Shown in pieces: positions 1-9,635 of a DNA stretch of 64,000 nt. Made by a program: the position numbers and the translations under genes. The notes under the pieces were generated by a model. That model was not told the origin of the DNA and searched no databases. It saw only the letters and a program-made list of their open reading frames with translations. Source of the DNA: Larus michahellis (Eukaryota > Chordata > Aves > Charadriiformes > Laridae); assembly GCF_964199755.1 (NCBI RefSeq), contig NC_133901.1, positions 11,485,556 through 11,549,555 on the forward strand, in the 5' to 3' direction. Each line of letters opens with the position of its first letter. Position 1 is the stretch's first letter.

Positions 1-80
1 GTGGGCGTGGGGGTGTGTGTGAGTGCGGGAGGGCGGTGTGGGCGGTGGGTGTGGAGAGGGCTGTTGTGGGGCAGAGGGGT
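1..80 (+). repeat. Distal spacer end upstream of copy 1
   Basis: This is the last 80 bp of a unit whose gene lies outside the window. It contains the two GGGCGG motifs and the GGCTGTTGTGGGGC element that precede every gene here. Confidence 0.95.
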
Positions 81-200
81 GCCTGCGGCCATACCACCCT
101 GAGAACGCCCGATCTCATCTGATCTCGGAAGCTAAGCAGGGTCGGGCCCGGTTAGTACTTGGATGGGCGAGCGCCTGGGAATAGCGGGTGCTGTAGGCTT
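81..200 (+). rRNA. RNA5S: 5S rRNA gene, copy 1
   Basis: Structural RNA of the large ribosomal subunit, made by RNA polymerase III from an internal promoter. Changes from the reference: A5G, G37A, A88C, C91G, C104G. A5G turns the A5-U114 pair of helix I into a wobble. C91G lies in box C and opposes G86 in helix IV; C104G opposes G71 in helix V. TTTT at 199-202 is the terminator. Downstream spacer is 975 bp, a-b-c-d. Identity is certain; activity is doubtful. Confidence 0.96.
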
Positions 201-202
201 TT
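199..202 (+). terminator. Pol III T4 terminator of copy 1
   Basis: Four T residues overlap the last two bases of the gene. The same run follows every copy except copy 22. Further T4-T6 runs recur in the spacer, including T6 in the GGAGG(T6)GGG motif ending subrepeats a, c' and their relatives. Confidence 0.9.
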
Positions 203-1175
203 GCCGGCGGGCGGAGGGGTGCTGCGCGTTTTGCTGTTGCGTCCGGCAGGGGGGCAGGTGCGGGTGTGGTTGCGGCAGGCGGGTGGTTGTGTGGGTCTGC
301 GGGGCGCGTGGGAGGGTTGTGGAGGTTTTTTGGGCTGTTGTAGGCTTTTGCCGGCAGGCGGGGGGGTGTTGAGTGTTTTGGTGTTGCGAGTGGGGTGTTG
401 CGGCAGGCGGGTGGGTGTGTGGGGCTGGAGGGCGCGGGGCGTGTGGGAGTGGTGTGTAAGTATTTTGGGGGGCTGTGTTGGGGCAGGTGCGGGTGTAGTT
501 GCGGCAGGCGGGCGGGTGTGTGGGGCTGCGGGCCGTGTGGCAGGGGTGTGGAGGTTTTCTGGAGTGTTGCGCGTGGCATGTTGGGTGCTGTAGGCTTTTG
601 CCGGCAGGCGGGGGGGCGTTGAGTGTTTTGGTGTTGCGAGTGGGGTGTTGCGGCAGGCGGGTGGGTGTGCGGGGCTGCGGGGCGTGTAGCAGGGGTGTGG
701 AGGTCTTTTGGGGTGTTGGGTGCTGTATGATTTTGGCGTCGGGCGGAGCGTCTGGCGAGCGTTGTGGTGTTGCGAGTGGGGTATTGTGGCAGGCGTCGGG
801 GCAGGTGCGTGTGTTGTTGCGGGAGGAGGGAGGGTGTGTGGGGCTGTAGGGCGTGTGCGGTGCGTGAGTGTGGTGTAAGTACTTAGTGGTGTTGTGTGTG
901 GGGTGTTGTGTTGTGTGAGGTGCGTGTGTTGTTGGGTGAGGCGTGTGTGTGTGTAGGGCAGGGTGCGTGTGGTGAGGGGTGTGTATTTTTTGCGGGGTGT
1001 TGCGTGTGGGGTGTTGTTTTGTGTGAGGTGTGTTGTGGGTAGGTGCGTGTGTTGTGCGTGTGTTTGTGTGTGTGTGTGTGGTGTGAGGCGTTGTTGTGGG
1101 CGTGGGGGTGTGTGTGAGTGCGGGAGGGCGGTGTGGGCGGTGGGTGTGGAGAGGGCTGTTGTGGGGCAGAGGGGT

Positions 1176-1295
1176 GCCTGCGGCCATACCACCCTGAGAA
1201 CGCCCGATCTCGTCTGATCTCGGAAGCTAAGCAGGGTCGGGCCCGGTTAGTACTTGGATGGGCGAGCGCCTGGGAATAGCGGGTGCTGTAGGCTT
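1176..1295 (+). rRNA. RNA5S: 5S rRNA gene, copy 2
   Basis: Changes: A5G, A88C, C91G, C104G. This is the basic variant from which several left-end genes seem to derive. Downstream spacer is 1141 bp, the full a-b-c'-c-d form with (GT)7; its parts are annotated separately as the example for the array. Confidence 0.96.
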
Positions 1296-1435
1296 TTGCC
1301 GGCGGGCGGAGGGGTGCTGCGCGTTTTGCTGTTGCGTCCGGCAGAGGGGCAGGTGCGGGTGTGGTTGCGGCAGGCGGGTGGTTGTGTGGGGCTGCGGGGC
1401 GCGTGGGAGGCTTGTGGAGGTTTTTTGGGCTGTTG
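1289..1435 (+). repeat. Spacer subrepeat a (147 bp), example unit
   Basis: Measured from the TAGGC inside the gene tail to the next TAGGC. It runs through GCCGGCGGGCGGAGGGG, a T4 in GCGTTTTGC, a GCGGCAGGCGGGTGG core and a T6 run, ending at GGGCTGTTGTAGGC, a near copy of the 5S 3' tail. Confidence 0.85.
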
Positions 1436-1685
1436 TAGGCTTTTGCCGGCAGGCGGGGGGGTGTTGAGTGTTTTGGTGTTGCGAGTGGGGTGTTGCGGCA
1501 GGCGGGTGGGTGTGTGGGGCTGGAGGGCGCGGGGCGTGTGGGAGTGGTGTGTAAGTATTTTGGGGGGCTGTGTTGGGGCAGGTGCGGGTGTAGTTGCGGC
1601 AGGCGGGCGGGTGTGTGGGGCTGCGGGCCGTGTGGCAGGGGTGTGGAGGTTTTCTGGAGTGTTGCGCGTGGCATGTTGGGTGCTG
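1436..1685 (+). repeat. Spacer subrepeat b (250 bp), example unit
   Basis: It starts TAGGCTTTTGCCGGCAGGCGG, like the DNA just after the gene. It contains a tandem pair of blocks spaced 101 bp, each with GCGGCAGGCGGG and TGTGGGGCTG; a GTGTAAGTATTTT motif lies between them. The end, GGGTGCTGTAGGC, reproduces gene positions 106-118 exactly. Confidence 0.85.
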
Positions 1686-1849
1686 TAGGCTTTTGGCGGC
1701 GGGCGGAGGGGTGTTGAGCGTTTTGGTGTTGCGGGTGGGGGGTTGTGTCGGGGGGGCAGGTGCGTGTGTGGTTGCGGCAGGCGGGTGGGTGTGTGGGGCT
1801 GCAGGGCACGTGGGAGGCTTGTGGAGGTTTTTTGGGTTGTTGGGTGCTG
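1686..1849 (+). repeat. Spacer subrepeat c' (164 bp), example unit
   Basis: Marked by TAGGCTTTTGGCGGCGGGCG at its head, a GGTTGTGTC(G7)CAGG run and GGGCTGCAGGGCACG. It is absent from 1095/1101-bp units, which accounts for their shorter length. It ends in TTGGGTTGTTGGGTGCTG, again leading into the 5S tail sequence. Confidence 0.85.
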
Positions 1850-1984
1850 TAGGTTTTTGCCGGCAGGCGGGGGGGCGTTGAGTGTTTTGGTGTTGCGAGT
1901 GGGGTGTTGCGGCAGGCGGGTGGGTGTGCGGGGCTGCGGGGCGTGTAGCAGGGGTGTGGAGGTCTTTTGGGGTGTTGGGTGCTG
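1850..1984 (+). repeat. Spacer subrepeat c (135 bp), example unit
   Basis: It carries the shared head (this unit reads TAGGT rather than TAGGC), GCGTTGAGTGTTTTGGTG and the distinctive GGGGCGTGTAGCAGGGGTG and GGAGGTCTTTTGGGG. In most 900-bp units its 3' end is fused to subrepeat b. Confidence 0.85.
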
Positions 1985-2145
1985 TATGATTTTGGCGTCG
2001 GGCGGAGCGTCTGGCGAGCGTTGTGGTGTTGCGAGTGGGGTATTGTGGCAGGCGTCGGGGCAGGTGCGTGTGTTGTTGCGGGAGGAGGGAGGGTGTGTGG
2101 GGCTGTAGGGCGTGTGCGGTGCGTGAGTGTGGTGTAAGTACTTAG
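1985..2145 (+). repeat. Spacer subrepeat d (~160 bp), example unit
   Basis: It begins with a decayed gene tail, TGCTGTATGATTTTGGCGTC, and ends near GTGTAAGTACTTAG. It is present in every unit and therefore forms the fixed boundary between the variable proximal spacer and the distal GT-rich part. Confidence 0.8.
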
Positions 2146-2201
2146 TGGTGTTGTGTGTGGGGTGTTGTGTTGTGTGAGGTGCGTGTGTTGTTGGGTGAGG
2201 C

Positions 2202-2215
2202 GTGTGTGTGTGTGT
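2202..2215 (+). repeat. (GT)n microsatellite, 7 repeats
   Basis: Alternating GT tract. It has 6 repeats in many 1095-bp units, 9 in most 1101- and 1265-bp units and 11 in units 48 and 55. In unit 19 it is interrupted by a T-to-G change near 22025. It explains the 2-10 bp length differences within a unit class. Confidence 0.95.
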
Positions 2216-2386
2216 AGGGCAGGGTGCGTGTGGTGAGGGGTGTGTATTTTTTGCGGGGTGTTGCGTGTGGGGTGTTGTTTTGTGTGAGGTGTGTTGTGGG
2301 TAGGTGCGTGTGTTGTGCGTGTGTTTGTGTGTGTGTGTGTGGTGTGAGGCGTTGTTGTGGGCGTGGGGGTGTGTGTGAGTGCGGGA

Positions 2387-2401
2387 GGGCGGTGTGGGCG
2401 G
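2387..2401 (+). promoter_or_regulatory. Paired GGGCGG motifs upstream of copy 3
   Basis: Two GGGCGG hexamers sit at -50 to -36 from the gene, as at nearly every copy. They match the core Sp1-type GC box. Binding is an inference. The second hexamer is GGGCAG before copies 36, 37 and 39-47. Confidence 0.4.
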
Positions 2402-2414
2402 TGGGTGTGGAGAG

Positions 2415-2428
2415 GGCTGTTGTGGGGC
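2415..2428 (+). promoter_or_regulatory. D-box-like element upstream of copy 3
   Basis: GGCTGTTGTGGGGC at -22 to -9 resembles the mammalian 5S upstream D box (GGCTCTTGGGGC), which lies nearer -30. It is conserved before every gene in the array. Resemblance and conservation are seen; function is inferred. Confidence 0.4.
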
Positions 2429-2436
2429 AGAGGGGT

Positions 2437-2556
2437 GCCTGCGGCCATACCACCCTGAGAACGCCCGATCTCGTCTGATCTCGGAAGCTAAGCAGGGTCG
2501 GGCCCGGTTAGTACTTGGATGGGCGAGCGCCTGGGAATAGCGGGTGCTGTAGGCTT
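2437..2556 (+). rRNA. RNA5S: 5S rRNA gene, copy 3
   Basis: Identical to copy 2: A5G, A88C, C91G, C104G. Downstream spacer is 981 bp, a-b-c-d with (GT)9. Confidence 0.96.
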
Positions 2557-3537
2557 TTGCCGGCGGGCAGAGGGGTGCTGCGCGTTTTGCTGTTGCGTCC
2601 GGCAGGGGGGCAGGTGCGGGTGTGGTTGCGGCAGGCGGGTGGGCGTGTGGGGCTGCGGGGCGCGTGGGAAGGTTGTGGAGGTTTTTTGGGCTGTTGTAGG
2701 CTTTTGCCGGCAGGCGGGGGGGTGTTGAGTGTTTTGGTGTTGCGAGTGGGGTGTTGCGGCAGGCGGGTGGGTGTGTGGGGCTGGAGGGCGCGGGGCGTGT
2801 GGGAGTGGTGTGTAAGTATTTTGGGGGGCTGTGTTGGGGCAGGTGCGGGTGTAGTTGCGGCAGGCGGGCGGGTGTGTGGGGCTGCGGGCCGTGTGGCAGG
2901 GGTGTGGAGGTTTTCTGGAGTGTTGCGCGTGGCATGTTGGGTGCTGTAGGCTTTTGCCGGCAGGCGGGGGGGCGTTGAGTGTTTTGGTGTTGCGAGTGGG
3001 GTGTTGCGGCAGGCGGGTGGGTGTGCGGGGCTGCGGGGCGTGTAGCAGGGGTGTGGAGGTCTTTTGGGGTGTTGGGTGCTGTATGATTTTGGCGTCGGGC
3101 GGAGCGTCTGGCGAGCGTTGTGGTGTTGCGAGTGGGGTATTGTGGCAGGCGTCGGGGCAGGTGCGCGTGTTGTTGCGGGAGGAGGGAGGGTGTGTGGGGC
3201 TGTAGGGCGTGTGCGGTGCGTGAGTGTGGTGTAAGTACTTAGTGGTGTTGTGTGTGGGGTGTTGTGTTGTGTGAGGTGCGTGTGTTGTTGGGTGAGGCGT
3301 GTGTGTGTGTGTGTGTAGGGCAGGGTGCGTGTGGTGAGGGGTGTGTATTTTTTGCGGGGTGTTGCGTGTGGGGTGTTGTTTTGTGTGAGGTGTGTTGTGG
3401 GTAGGTGCGTGTGTTGTGCGTGTGTTTGTGTGTGTGTGTGTGGTGTGAGGCGTTGTTGTGGGCGTGGGGGTGTGTGTGAGTGCGGGAGGGCGGTGTGGGC
3501 GGTGGGTGTGGAGAGGGCTGTTGTGGGGCAGAGGGGT

Positions 3538-3657
3538 GCCTGCGGCCATACCACCCTGAGAACGCCCGATCTCGTCTGATCTCGGAAGCTAAGCAGGGTC
3601 GGGCCCGGTTAGTACTTGTATGGGCGAGCGCCTGGGAATAGCGGGTGCTGTAGGCTT
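3538..3657 (+). rRNA. RNA5S: 5S rRNA gene, copy 4
   Basis: As copy 2 plus G82T, a private change in box C that also removes a G from helix IV. Of the left-end copies it looks among the least likely to bind TFIIIA well. Downstream spacer is 975 bp, a-b-c-d. Confidence 0.95.
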
Positions 3658-4632
3658 TTGCCGGCGGGCGGAGGGGTGCTGCGCGTTTTGCTGTTGCATC
3701 CGGCAGGGGGGCAGGTGCGGGTGTGGTTGCGGCAGGCGGGTGGGTGTGTGGGGCTGCAGGGCGCGTGGGAGGCTTGTGGAGGTTTTTTGGGCTGTTGTAG
3801 GCTTTTGCCGGCAGGCGGGGGGGCGTTGAGTGTTTTGGTGTTGCGAGTGGGGTGTTGCGGCAGGCGGGTGGGTGTGTGGGGCTGGAGGGCGCGGGGCGTG
3901 TAGGAGTGGTGTGTAAGTATTTTGGGGGGCTGTGTTGGGGCAGGTGCGGGTGTAGTTGCGGCAGGCGGGCGGGTGTGTGGGGCTGCGGGCCGTGTGGCAG
4001 GGGTGTGGAGGTTTTCTGGAGTGTTGCGCGTGGCATGTTGGGTGCTGTAGGCTTTTGCCGGCAGGCGGGGGGGCGTTGAGTGTTTTGGTGTTGCGAGTGG
4101 GGTGTTGCGGCAGGCGGGTGGGTGTGCGGGGCTGCGGGGCGTGTAGCAGGGGTGTGGAGGTCTTTTGGGGTGTTGGGTGCTGTATGATTTTGGCGTCGGG
4201 CGGAGCGTCTGGCGAGCGTTGTGGTGTTGCGAGTGGGGTATTGTGGCAGGCGTCGGGGCAGGTGCGTGTGTTGTTGCGGGAGGAGGGAGGGTGTGTGGGG
4301 CTGTAGGGCGTGTGCGGTGCGTGAGTGTGGTGTAAGTACTTAGTGGTGTTGTGTGTGGGGTGTTGTGTTGTGTGAGGTGCGTGTGTTGTTGGGTGAGGCG
4401 TGTGTGTGTGTAGGGCAGGGTGCGTGTGGTGAGGGGTGTGTATTTTTTGCGGGGTGTTGCGTGTGGGGTGTTGTTTTGTGTGAGGTGTGTTGTGGGTAGG
4501 TGCGTGTGTTGTGCGTGTGTTTGTGTGTGTGTGTGTGGTGTGAGGCGTTGTTGTGGGCGTGGGGGTGTGTGTGAGTGCGGGAGGGCGGTGTGGGCGGTGG
4601 GTGTGGAGAGGGCTGTTGTGGGGCAGAGGGGT

Positions 4633-4752
4633 GCCTGCGGCCATACCACCCTGAGAACGCCCGATCTCGTCTGATCTCGGAAGCTAAGCAGGGTCGGGCC
4701 CGGTTAGTACTTGGGTGGGCGAGCGCCTGGGAATAGCGGGTGCTGTAGGCTT
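4633..4752 (+). rRNA. RNA5S: 5S rRNA gene, copy 5
   Basis: Changes: A5G, A83G, A88C, C91G, C104G. This is the A83G form common in copies 7-21. It is the only A83G gene followed by a full a-b-c'-c-d spacer (1138 bp); all the others precede the a-b-c-d form, so an exchange within this unit is likely. A 1-bp loss near 5848 alters the second GGGCGG motif before copy 6. Confidence 0.96.
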
Positions 4753-5890
4753 TTGCCGGCGGGCGGAGGGGTGCTGCGCGTTTTGCTGTTGCGTCCGGCA
4801 GAGGGGCAGGTGCGGGTGTGGTTGCGGCAGGCGGGTGGTTGTGTGGGGCTGCGGGGCGCGTGGGAGGCTTGTGGAGGTTTTTTGGGCTGTTGTAGGCTTT
4901 TGCCGGCAGGCGGGGGGGTGTTGAGTGTTTTGGTGTTGCGAGTGGGGTGTTGCGGCAGGCGGGTGGGTGTGTGGGGCTGGAGGGCGCGGGGCGTGTGGGA
5001 GTGGTGTGTAAGTATTTTGGGGGGCTGTGTTGGGGCAGGTGCGGGTGTAGTTGCGGCAGGCGGGCGGGTGTGTGGGGCTGCGGGCCGTGTGGCAGGGGTG
5101 TGGAGGTTTTCTGGAGTGTTGCGCGTGGCATGTTGGGTGCTGTAGGCTTTTGGCGGCGGGCGGAGGGGTGTTGAGCGTTTTGGTGTTGCGGGTGGGGGGT
5201 TGTGTCGGGGGGGCAGGTGCGTGTGTGGTTGCGGCAGGCGGGTGGGTGTGTGGGGCTGCAGGGCACGTGGGAGGCTTGTGGAGGTTTTTTGGGTTGTTGG
5301 GTGCTGTAGGCTTTTGCCGGCAGGCGGGGGGGCGTTGAGTGTTTTGGTGTTGCGAGTGGGGTGTTGCGGCAGGCGGGTGGGTGTGCGGGGCTGCGGGGCG
5401 TGTAGCAGGGGTGTGGAGGTCTTTTGGGGTGTTGGGTGCTGTATGATTTTGGCGTCGGGCGGAGCGTCTGGCGAGCGTTGTGGTGTTGCGAGTGGGGTAT
5501 TGTGGCAGGCGTCGGGGCAGGTGCGTGTGTTGTTGCGGGAGGAGGGAGGGTGTGTGGGGCTGTAGGGCGTGTGCGGTGCGTGAGTGTGGTGTAAGTACTT
5601 AGTGGTGTTGTGTGTGGGGTGTTGTGTTGTGTGAGGTGCGTGTGTTGTTGGGTGAGGCGTGTGTGTGTGTAGGGCAGGGTGCGTGTGGTGAGGGGTGTGT
5701 ATTTTTTGCGGGGTGTTGCGTGTGGGGTGTTGTTTTGTGTGAGGTGTGTTGTGGGTAGGTGCGTGTGTTGTGCGTGTGTTTGTGTGTGTGTGTGTGGTGT
5801 GAGGCGTTGTTGTGGGCGTGGGGGTGTGTGTGAGTGCGGGAGGGCGGTGTGGGCGTGGGTGTGGAGAGGGCTGTTGTGGGGCAGAGGGGT

Positions 5891-6010
5891 GCCTGCGGCC
5901 ATACCACCCTGAGAACGCCCGATCTCGTCTGATCTCGGAAGCTAAGCAGGGTCGGGCCCGGTTAGTACTTGGATGGGAGAGCGCCCGGGAATAGCGGGTG
6001 CTGTAGGCTT
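5891..6010 (+). rRNA. RNA5S: 5S rRNA gene, copy 6
   Basis: Changes: A5G, C91G, T96C, C104G, with A88 kept. This is the T96C form, which always precedes a full spacer (here 1145 bp, a-b-c'-c-d). Confidence 0.96.
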
Positions 6011-7155
6011 TTGCCGGCGGGCGGAGGGGTGCTGCGCGTTTTGCTGTTGCATCCGGCAGAGGGGCAGGTGCGGGTGTGGTTGCGGCAGGCGGGTGGTTGT
6101 GTGGGGCTGCGGGGCGCGTGGGAGGCTTGTGGAGGTTTTTTGGGCTGTTGTAGGCTTTTGCCGGCAGGCGGGGGGGTGTTGAGTGTTTTGGTGTTGCGAG
6201 TGGGGTGTTGCGGCAGGCGGGTGGGTGTGTGGGGCTGGAGGGCGCGGGGCGTGTGGGAGTGGTGTGTAAGTATTTTGGGGGGCTGTGTTGGGGCAGGTGC
6301 GGGTGTAGTTGCGGCAGGCGGGCGGGTGTGTGGGGCTGCGGGCCGTGTGGCAGGGGTGTGGAGGTTTTCTGGAGTGTTGCGCGTGGCATGTTGGGTGCTG
6401 TAGGCTTTTGGCGGCGGGCGGAGGGGTGTTGAGCGTTTTGGTGTTGCGGGTGGGGGGTTGTGTCGGGGGGGCAGGTGCGTGTGTGGTTGCGGCAGGCGGG
6501 TGGGTGTGTGGGGCTGCAGGGCACGTGGGAGGCTTGTGGAGGTTTTTTGGGTTGTTGGGTGCTGTAGGCTTTTGCCGCCAGGCGGGGGGGCGTTGAGTGT
6601 TTTGGTGTTGCGAGTGGGGTGTTGCGGCAGGCGGGTGGGTGTGCGGGGCTGCGGGGCGTGTAGCAGGGGTGTGGAGGTCTTTTGGGGTGTTGGGTGCTGT
6701 ATGATTTTGGCGTCGGGCGGAGCGTCTGGCGAGCGTTGTGGTGTTGCGAGTGGGGTATTGTGGCAGGCGTCGGGGCAGGTGCGTGTGTTGTTGCGGGAGG
6801 AGGGAGGGTGTGTGGGGCTGTAGGGCGTGTGCGGTGCGTGAGTGTGGTGTAAGTACTTAGTGGTGTTGTGTGTGGGGTGTTGTGTTGTGTGAGGTGCGTG
6901 TGTTGTTGGGTGAGGCGTGTGTGTGTGTGTGTGTAGGGCAGGGTGCGTGTGATGAGGGGTGTGTATTTTTTGCGGGGTGTTGCGTGTGGGGTGTTGTTTT
7001 GTGTGAGGTGTGTTGTGGGTAGGTGCGTGTGTTGTGCGTGTGTTTGTGTGTGTGTGTGTGGTGTGAGGCGTTGTTGTGGGCGTGGGGGTGTGTGTGAGTG
7101 CGGGAGGGCGGTGTGGGCGGTGGGTGTGGAGAGGGCTGTTGTGGGGCAGAGGGGT

Positions 7156-7275
7156 GCCTGCGGCCATACCACCCTGAGAACGCCCGATCTCGTCTGATCT
7201 CGGAAGCTAAGCAGGGTCGGGCCCGGTTAGTACTTGGGTGGGCGAGCGCCTGGGAATAGCGGGTGCTGTAGGCTT
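7156..7275 (+). rRNA. RNA5S: 5S rRNA gene, copy 7
   Basis: A83G form: A5G, A83G, A88C, C91G, C104G. Downstream spacer is 975 bp, a-b-c-d. First member of a duplicated 2360-bp dimer with copy 8. Confidence 0.96.
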
Positions 7276-8250
7276 TTGCCGGCGGGCGGAGGGGTGCTGC
7301 GCGTTTTGCTGTTGCGTCCGGCAGGGGGGCAGGTGCGGGTGTGGTTGCGGCAGGCGGGTGGGCGTGTGGGTCTGCGGGGCGCGTGGGAGGGTTGTGGAGG
7401 TTTTTTGGGCTGTTGTAGGCTTTTGCCGGCAGGCGGGGGGGTGTTGAGTGTTTTGGTGTTGCGAGTGGGGTGTTGCGGCAGGCGGGTGGGTGTGTGGGGC
7501 TGGAGGGCGCGGGGCGTGTGGGAGTGGTGTGTAAGTATTTTGGGGGGCTGTGTTGGGGCAGGTGCGGGTGTAGTTGCGGCAGGCGGGCGGGTGTGTGGGG
7601 CTGCGGGCCGTGTGGCAGGGGTGTGGAGGTTTTCTGGAGTGTTGCGCGTGGCATGTTGGGTGCTGTAGGCTTTTGCCGGCAGGCGGGGGGGCGTTGAGTG
7701 TTTTGGTGTTGCGAGTGGGGTGTTGCGGCAGGCGGGTGGGTGTGCGGGGCTGCGGGGCGTGTAGCAGGGGTGTGGAGGTCTTTTGGGGTGTTGGGTGCTG
7801 TATGATTTTGGCGTCGGGCGGAGCGTCTGGCGAGCGTTGTGGTGTTGCGAGTGGGGTATTGTGGCAGGCGTCGGGGCAGGTGCGTGTGTTGTTGCGGGAG
7901 GAGGGAGGGTGTGTGGGGCTGTAGGGCGTGTGCGGTGCGTGAGTGTGGTGTAAGTACTTAGTGGTGTTGTGTGTGGGGTGTTGTGTTGTGTGAGGTGCGT
8001 GTGTTGTTGGGTGAGGCGTGTGTGTGTGTAGGGCAGGGTGCGTGTGGTGAGGGGTGTGTATTTTTTGCGGGGTGTTGCGTGTGGGGTGTTGTTTTGTGTG
8101 AGGTGTGTTGTGGGTAGGTGCGTGTGTTGTGCGTGTGTTTGTGTGTGTGTGTGTGGTGTGAGGCGTTGTTGTGGGCGTGGGGGTGTGTGTGAGTGCGGGA
8201 GGGCGGTGTGGGCGGTGGGTGTGGAGAGGGCTGTTGTGGGGCAGAGGGGT

Positions 8251-8370
8251 GCCTGCGGCCATACCACCCTGAGAACGCCCGATCTCGTCTGATCTCGGAA
8301 GCTAAGCAGGGTCGGGCCCTGTTAGTACTTGGATGGGAGAGCGCCCGGGAATAGCGGGTGCTGTAGGCTT
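8251..8370 (+). rRNA. RNA5S: 5S rRNA gene, copy 8
   Basis: Changes: A5G, G70T, C91G, T96C, C104G. G70T falls in the intermediate element (67-72) and in helix V. Downstream spacer is 1145 bp, a-b-c'-c-d. Confidence 0.96.
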
Positions 8371-9515
8371 TTGCCGGCGGGCGGAGGGGTGCTGCGCGTT
8401 TTGCTGTTGCGTCCGGCAGAGGGGCAGGTGCGGGTGTGGTTGCGGCAGGCGGGTGGTTGTGTGGGGCTGCGGGGCGCGTGGGAGGGTTGTGGAGGTTTTT
8501 TGGGCTGTTGTAGGCTTTTGCCGGCAGGCGGGGGGGTGTTGAGTGTTTTGGTGTTGCGAGTGGGGTGTTGCGGCAGGCGGGTGGGTGTGTGGGGCTGGAG
8601 GGCGCGGGGCGTGTGGGAGTGGTGTGTAAGTATTTTGGGGGGCTGTGTTGGGGCAGGTGCGGGTGTAGTTGCGGCAGGCGGGCGGGTGTGTGGGGCTGCG
8701 GGCCGTGTGGCAGGGGTGTGGAGGTTTTCTGGAGTGTTGCGCGTGGCATGTTGGGTGCTGTAGGCTTTTGGCGGCGGGCGGAGGGGTGTTGAGCGTTTTG
8801 GTGTTGCGGGTGGGGGGTTGTGTCGGGGGGGCAGGTGCGTGTGTGGTTGCGGCAGGCGGGTGGGTGTGTGGGGCTGCAGGGCACGTGGGAGGCTTGTGGA
8901 GGTTTTTTGGGTTGTTGGGTGCTGTAGGCTTTTGCCGGCAGGCGGGGGGGCGTTGAGTGTTTTGGTGTTGCGAGTGGGGTGTTGCGGCAGGCGGGTGGGT
9001 GTGCGGGGCTGCGGGGCGTGTAGCAGGGGTGTGGAGGTCTTTTGGGGTGTTGGGTGCTGTATGATTTTGGCGTCGGGCGGAGCGTCTGGCGAGCGTTGTG
9101 GTGTTGCGAGTGGGGTATTGTGGCAGGCGTCGGGGCAGGTGCGTGTGTTGTTGCGGGAGGAGGGAGGGTGTGTGGGGCTGTAGGGCGTGTGCGGTGCGTG
9201 AGTGTGGTGTAAGTACTTAGTGGTGTTGTGTGTGGGGTGTTGTGTTGTGTGAGGTGCGTGTGTTGTTGGGTGAGGCGTGTGTGTGTGTGTGTGTAGGGCA
9301 GGGTGCGTGTGGTGAGGGGTGTGTATTTTTTGCGGGGTGTTGCGTGTGGGGTGTTGTTTTGTGTGAGGTGTGTTGTGGGTAGGTGCGTGTGTTGTGCGTG
9401 TGTTTGTGTGTGTGTGTGTGGTGTGAGGCGTTGTTGTGGGCGTGGGGGTGTGTGTGAGTGCGGGAGGGCGGTGTGGGCGGTGGGTGTGGAGAGGGCTGTT
9501 GTGGGGCAGAGGGGT

Positions 9516-9635
9516 GCCTGCGGCCATACCACCCTGAGAACGCCCGATCTCGTCTGATCTCGGAAGCTAAGCAGGGTCGGGCCCGGTTAGTACTTGGGTG
9601 GGCGAGCGCCTGGGAATAGCGGGTGCTGTAGGCTT
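9516..9635 (+). rRNA. RNA5S: 5S rRNA gene, copy 9
   Basis: Same sequence as copy 7 (A5G, A83G, A88C, C91G, C104G). Downstream spacer is 975 bp, a-b-c-d. Confidence 0.96.

Larger units (their letters stand above)
2146..2436 (+). repeat. Distal GT-rich spacer, example unit
   Basis: About 290 bp of almost pure G and T with little A or C on this strand, close to invariant among units. The main difference is the length of the first GT run. No gene is visible. Confidence 0.9.

Noticed and set aside
590-605. Extra truncated 5S genes at the CTGTAGGC + TTTT motifs in the spacer
   Set aside because: Only about the last 15 nt of the gene are present, with no box A or box C nearby, so they are tail fragments heading subrepeats and not genes.
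963-1217. Recurring 84-codon frame on the plus strand, rich in Cys, Val and Gly
   Set aside because: It is a translation of the GT-rich spacer into the 5S gene and is repeated once per unit as a by-product of the array.
2131-2145. GTGTAAGTACTTAG as a fragment of gene positions 71-80 (GTTAGTACTT)
   Set aside because: The match is short and interrupted, with no extended similarity on either side; chance in low-complexity DNA is a sufficient explanation.
2146-2436. Telomere-like or satellite DNA in the GT-rich distal spacer
   Set aside because: No TTAGGG runs are present, and the sequence is complex and fixed within each unit apart from the short GT tracts.
4704-7172. 822-codon open frame on the minus strand, rich in Thr, His and Pro
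   Set aside because: It runs straight through two 5S genes and repeated spacer. The strand lacks stops because of its C/A-rich composition, and the same frames recur in every unit. There is no domain or plausible gene start.
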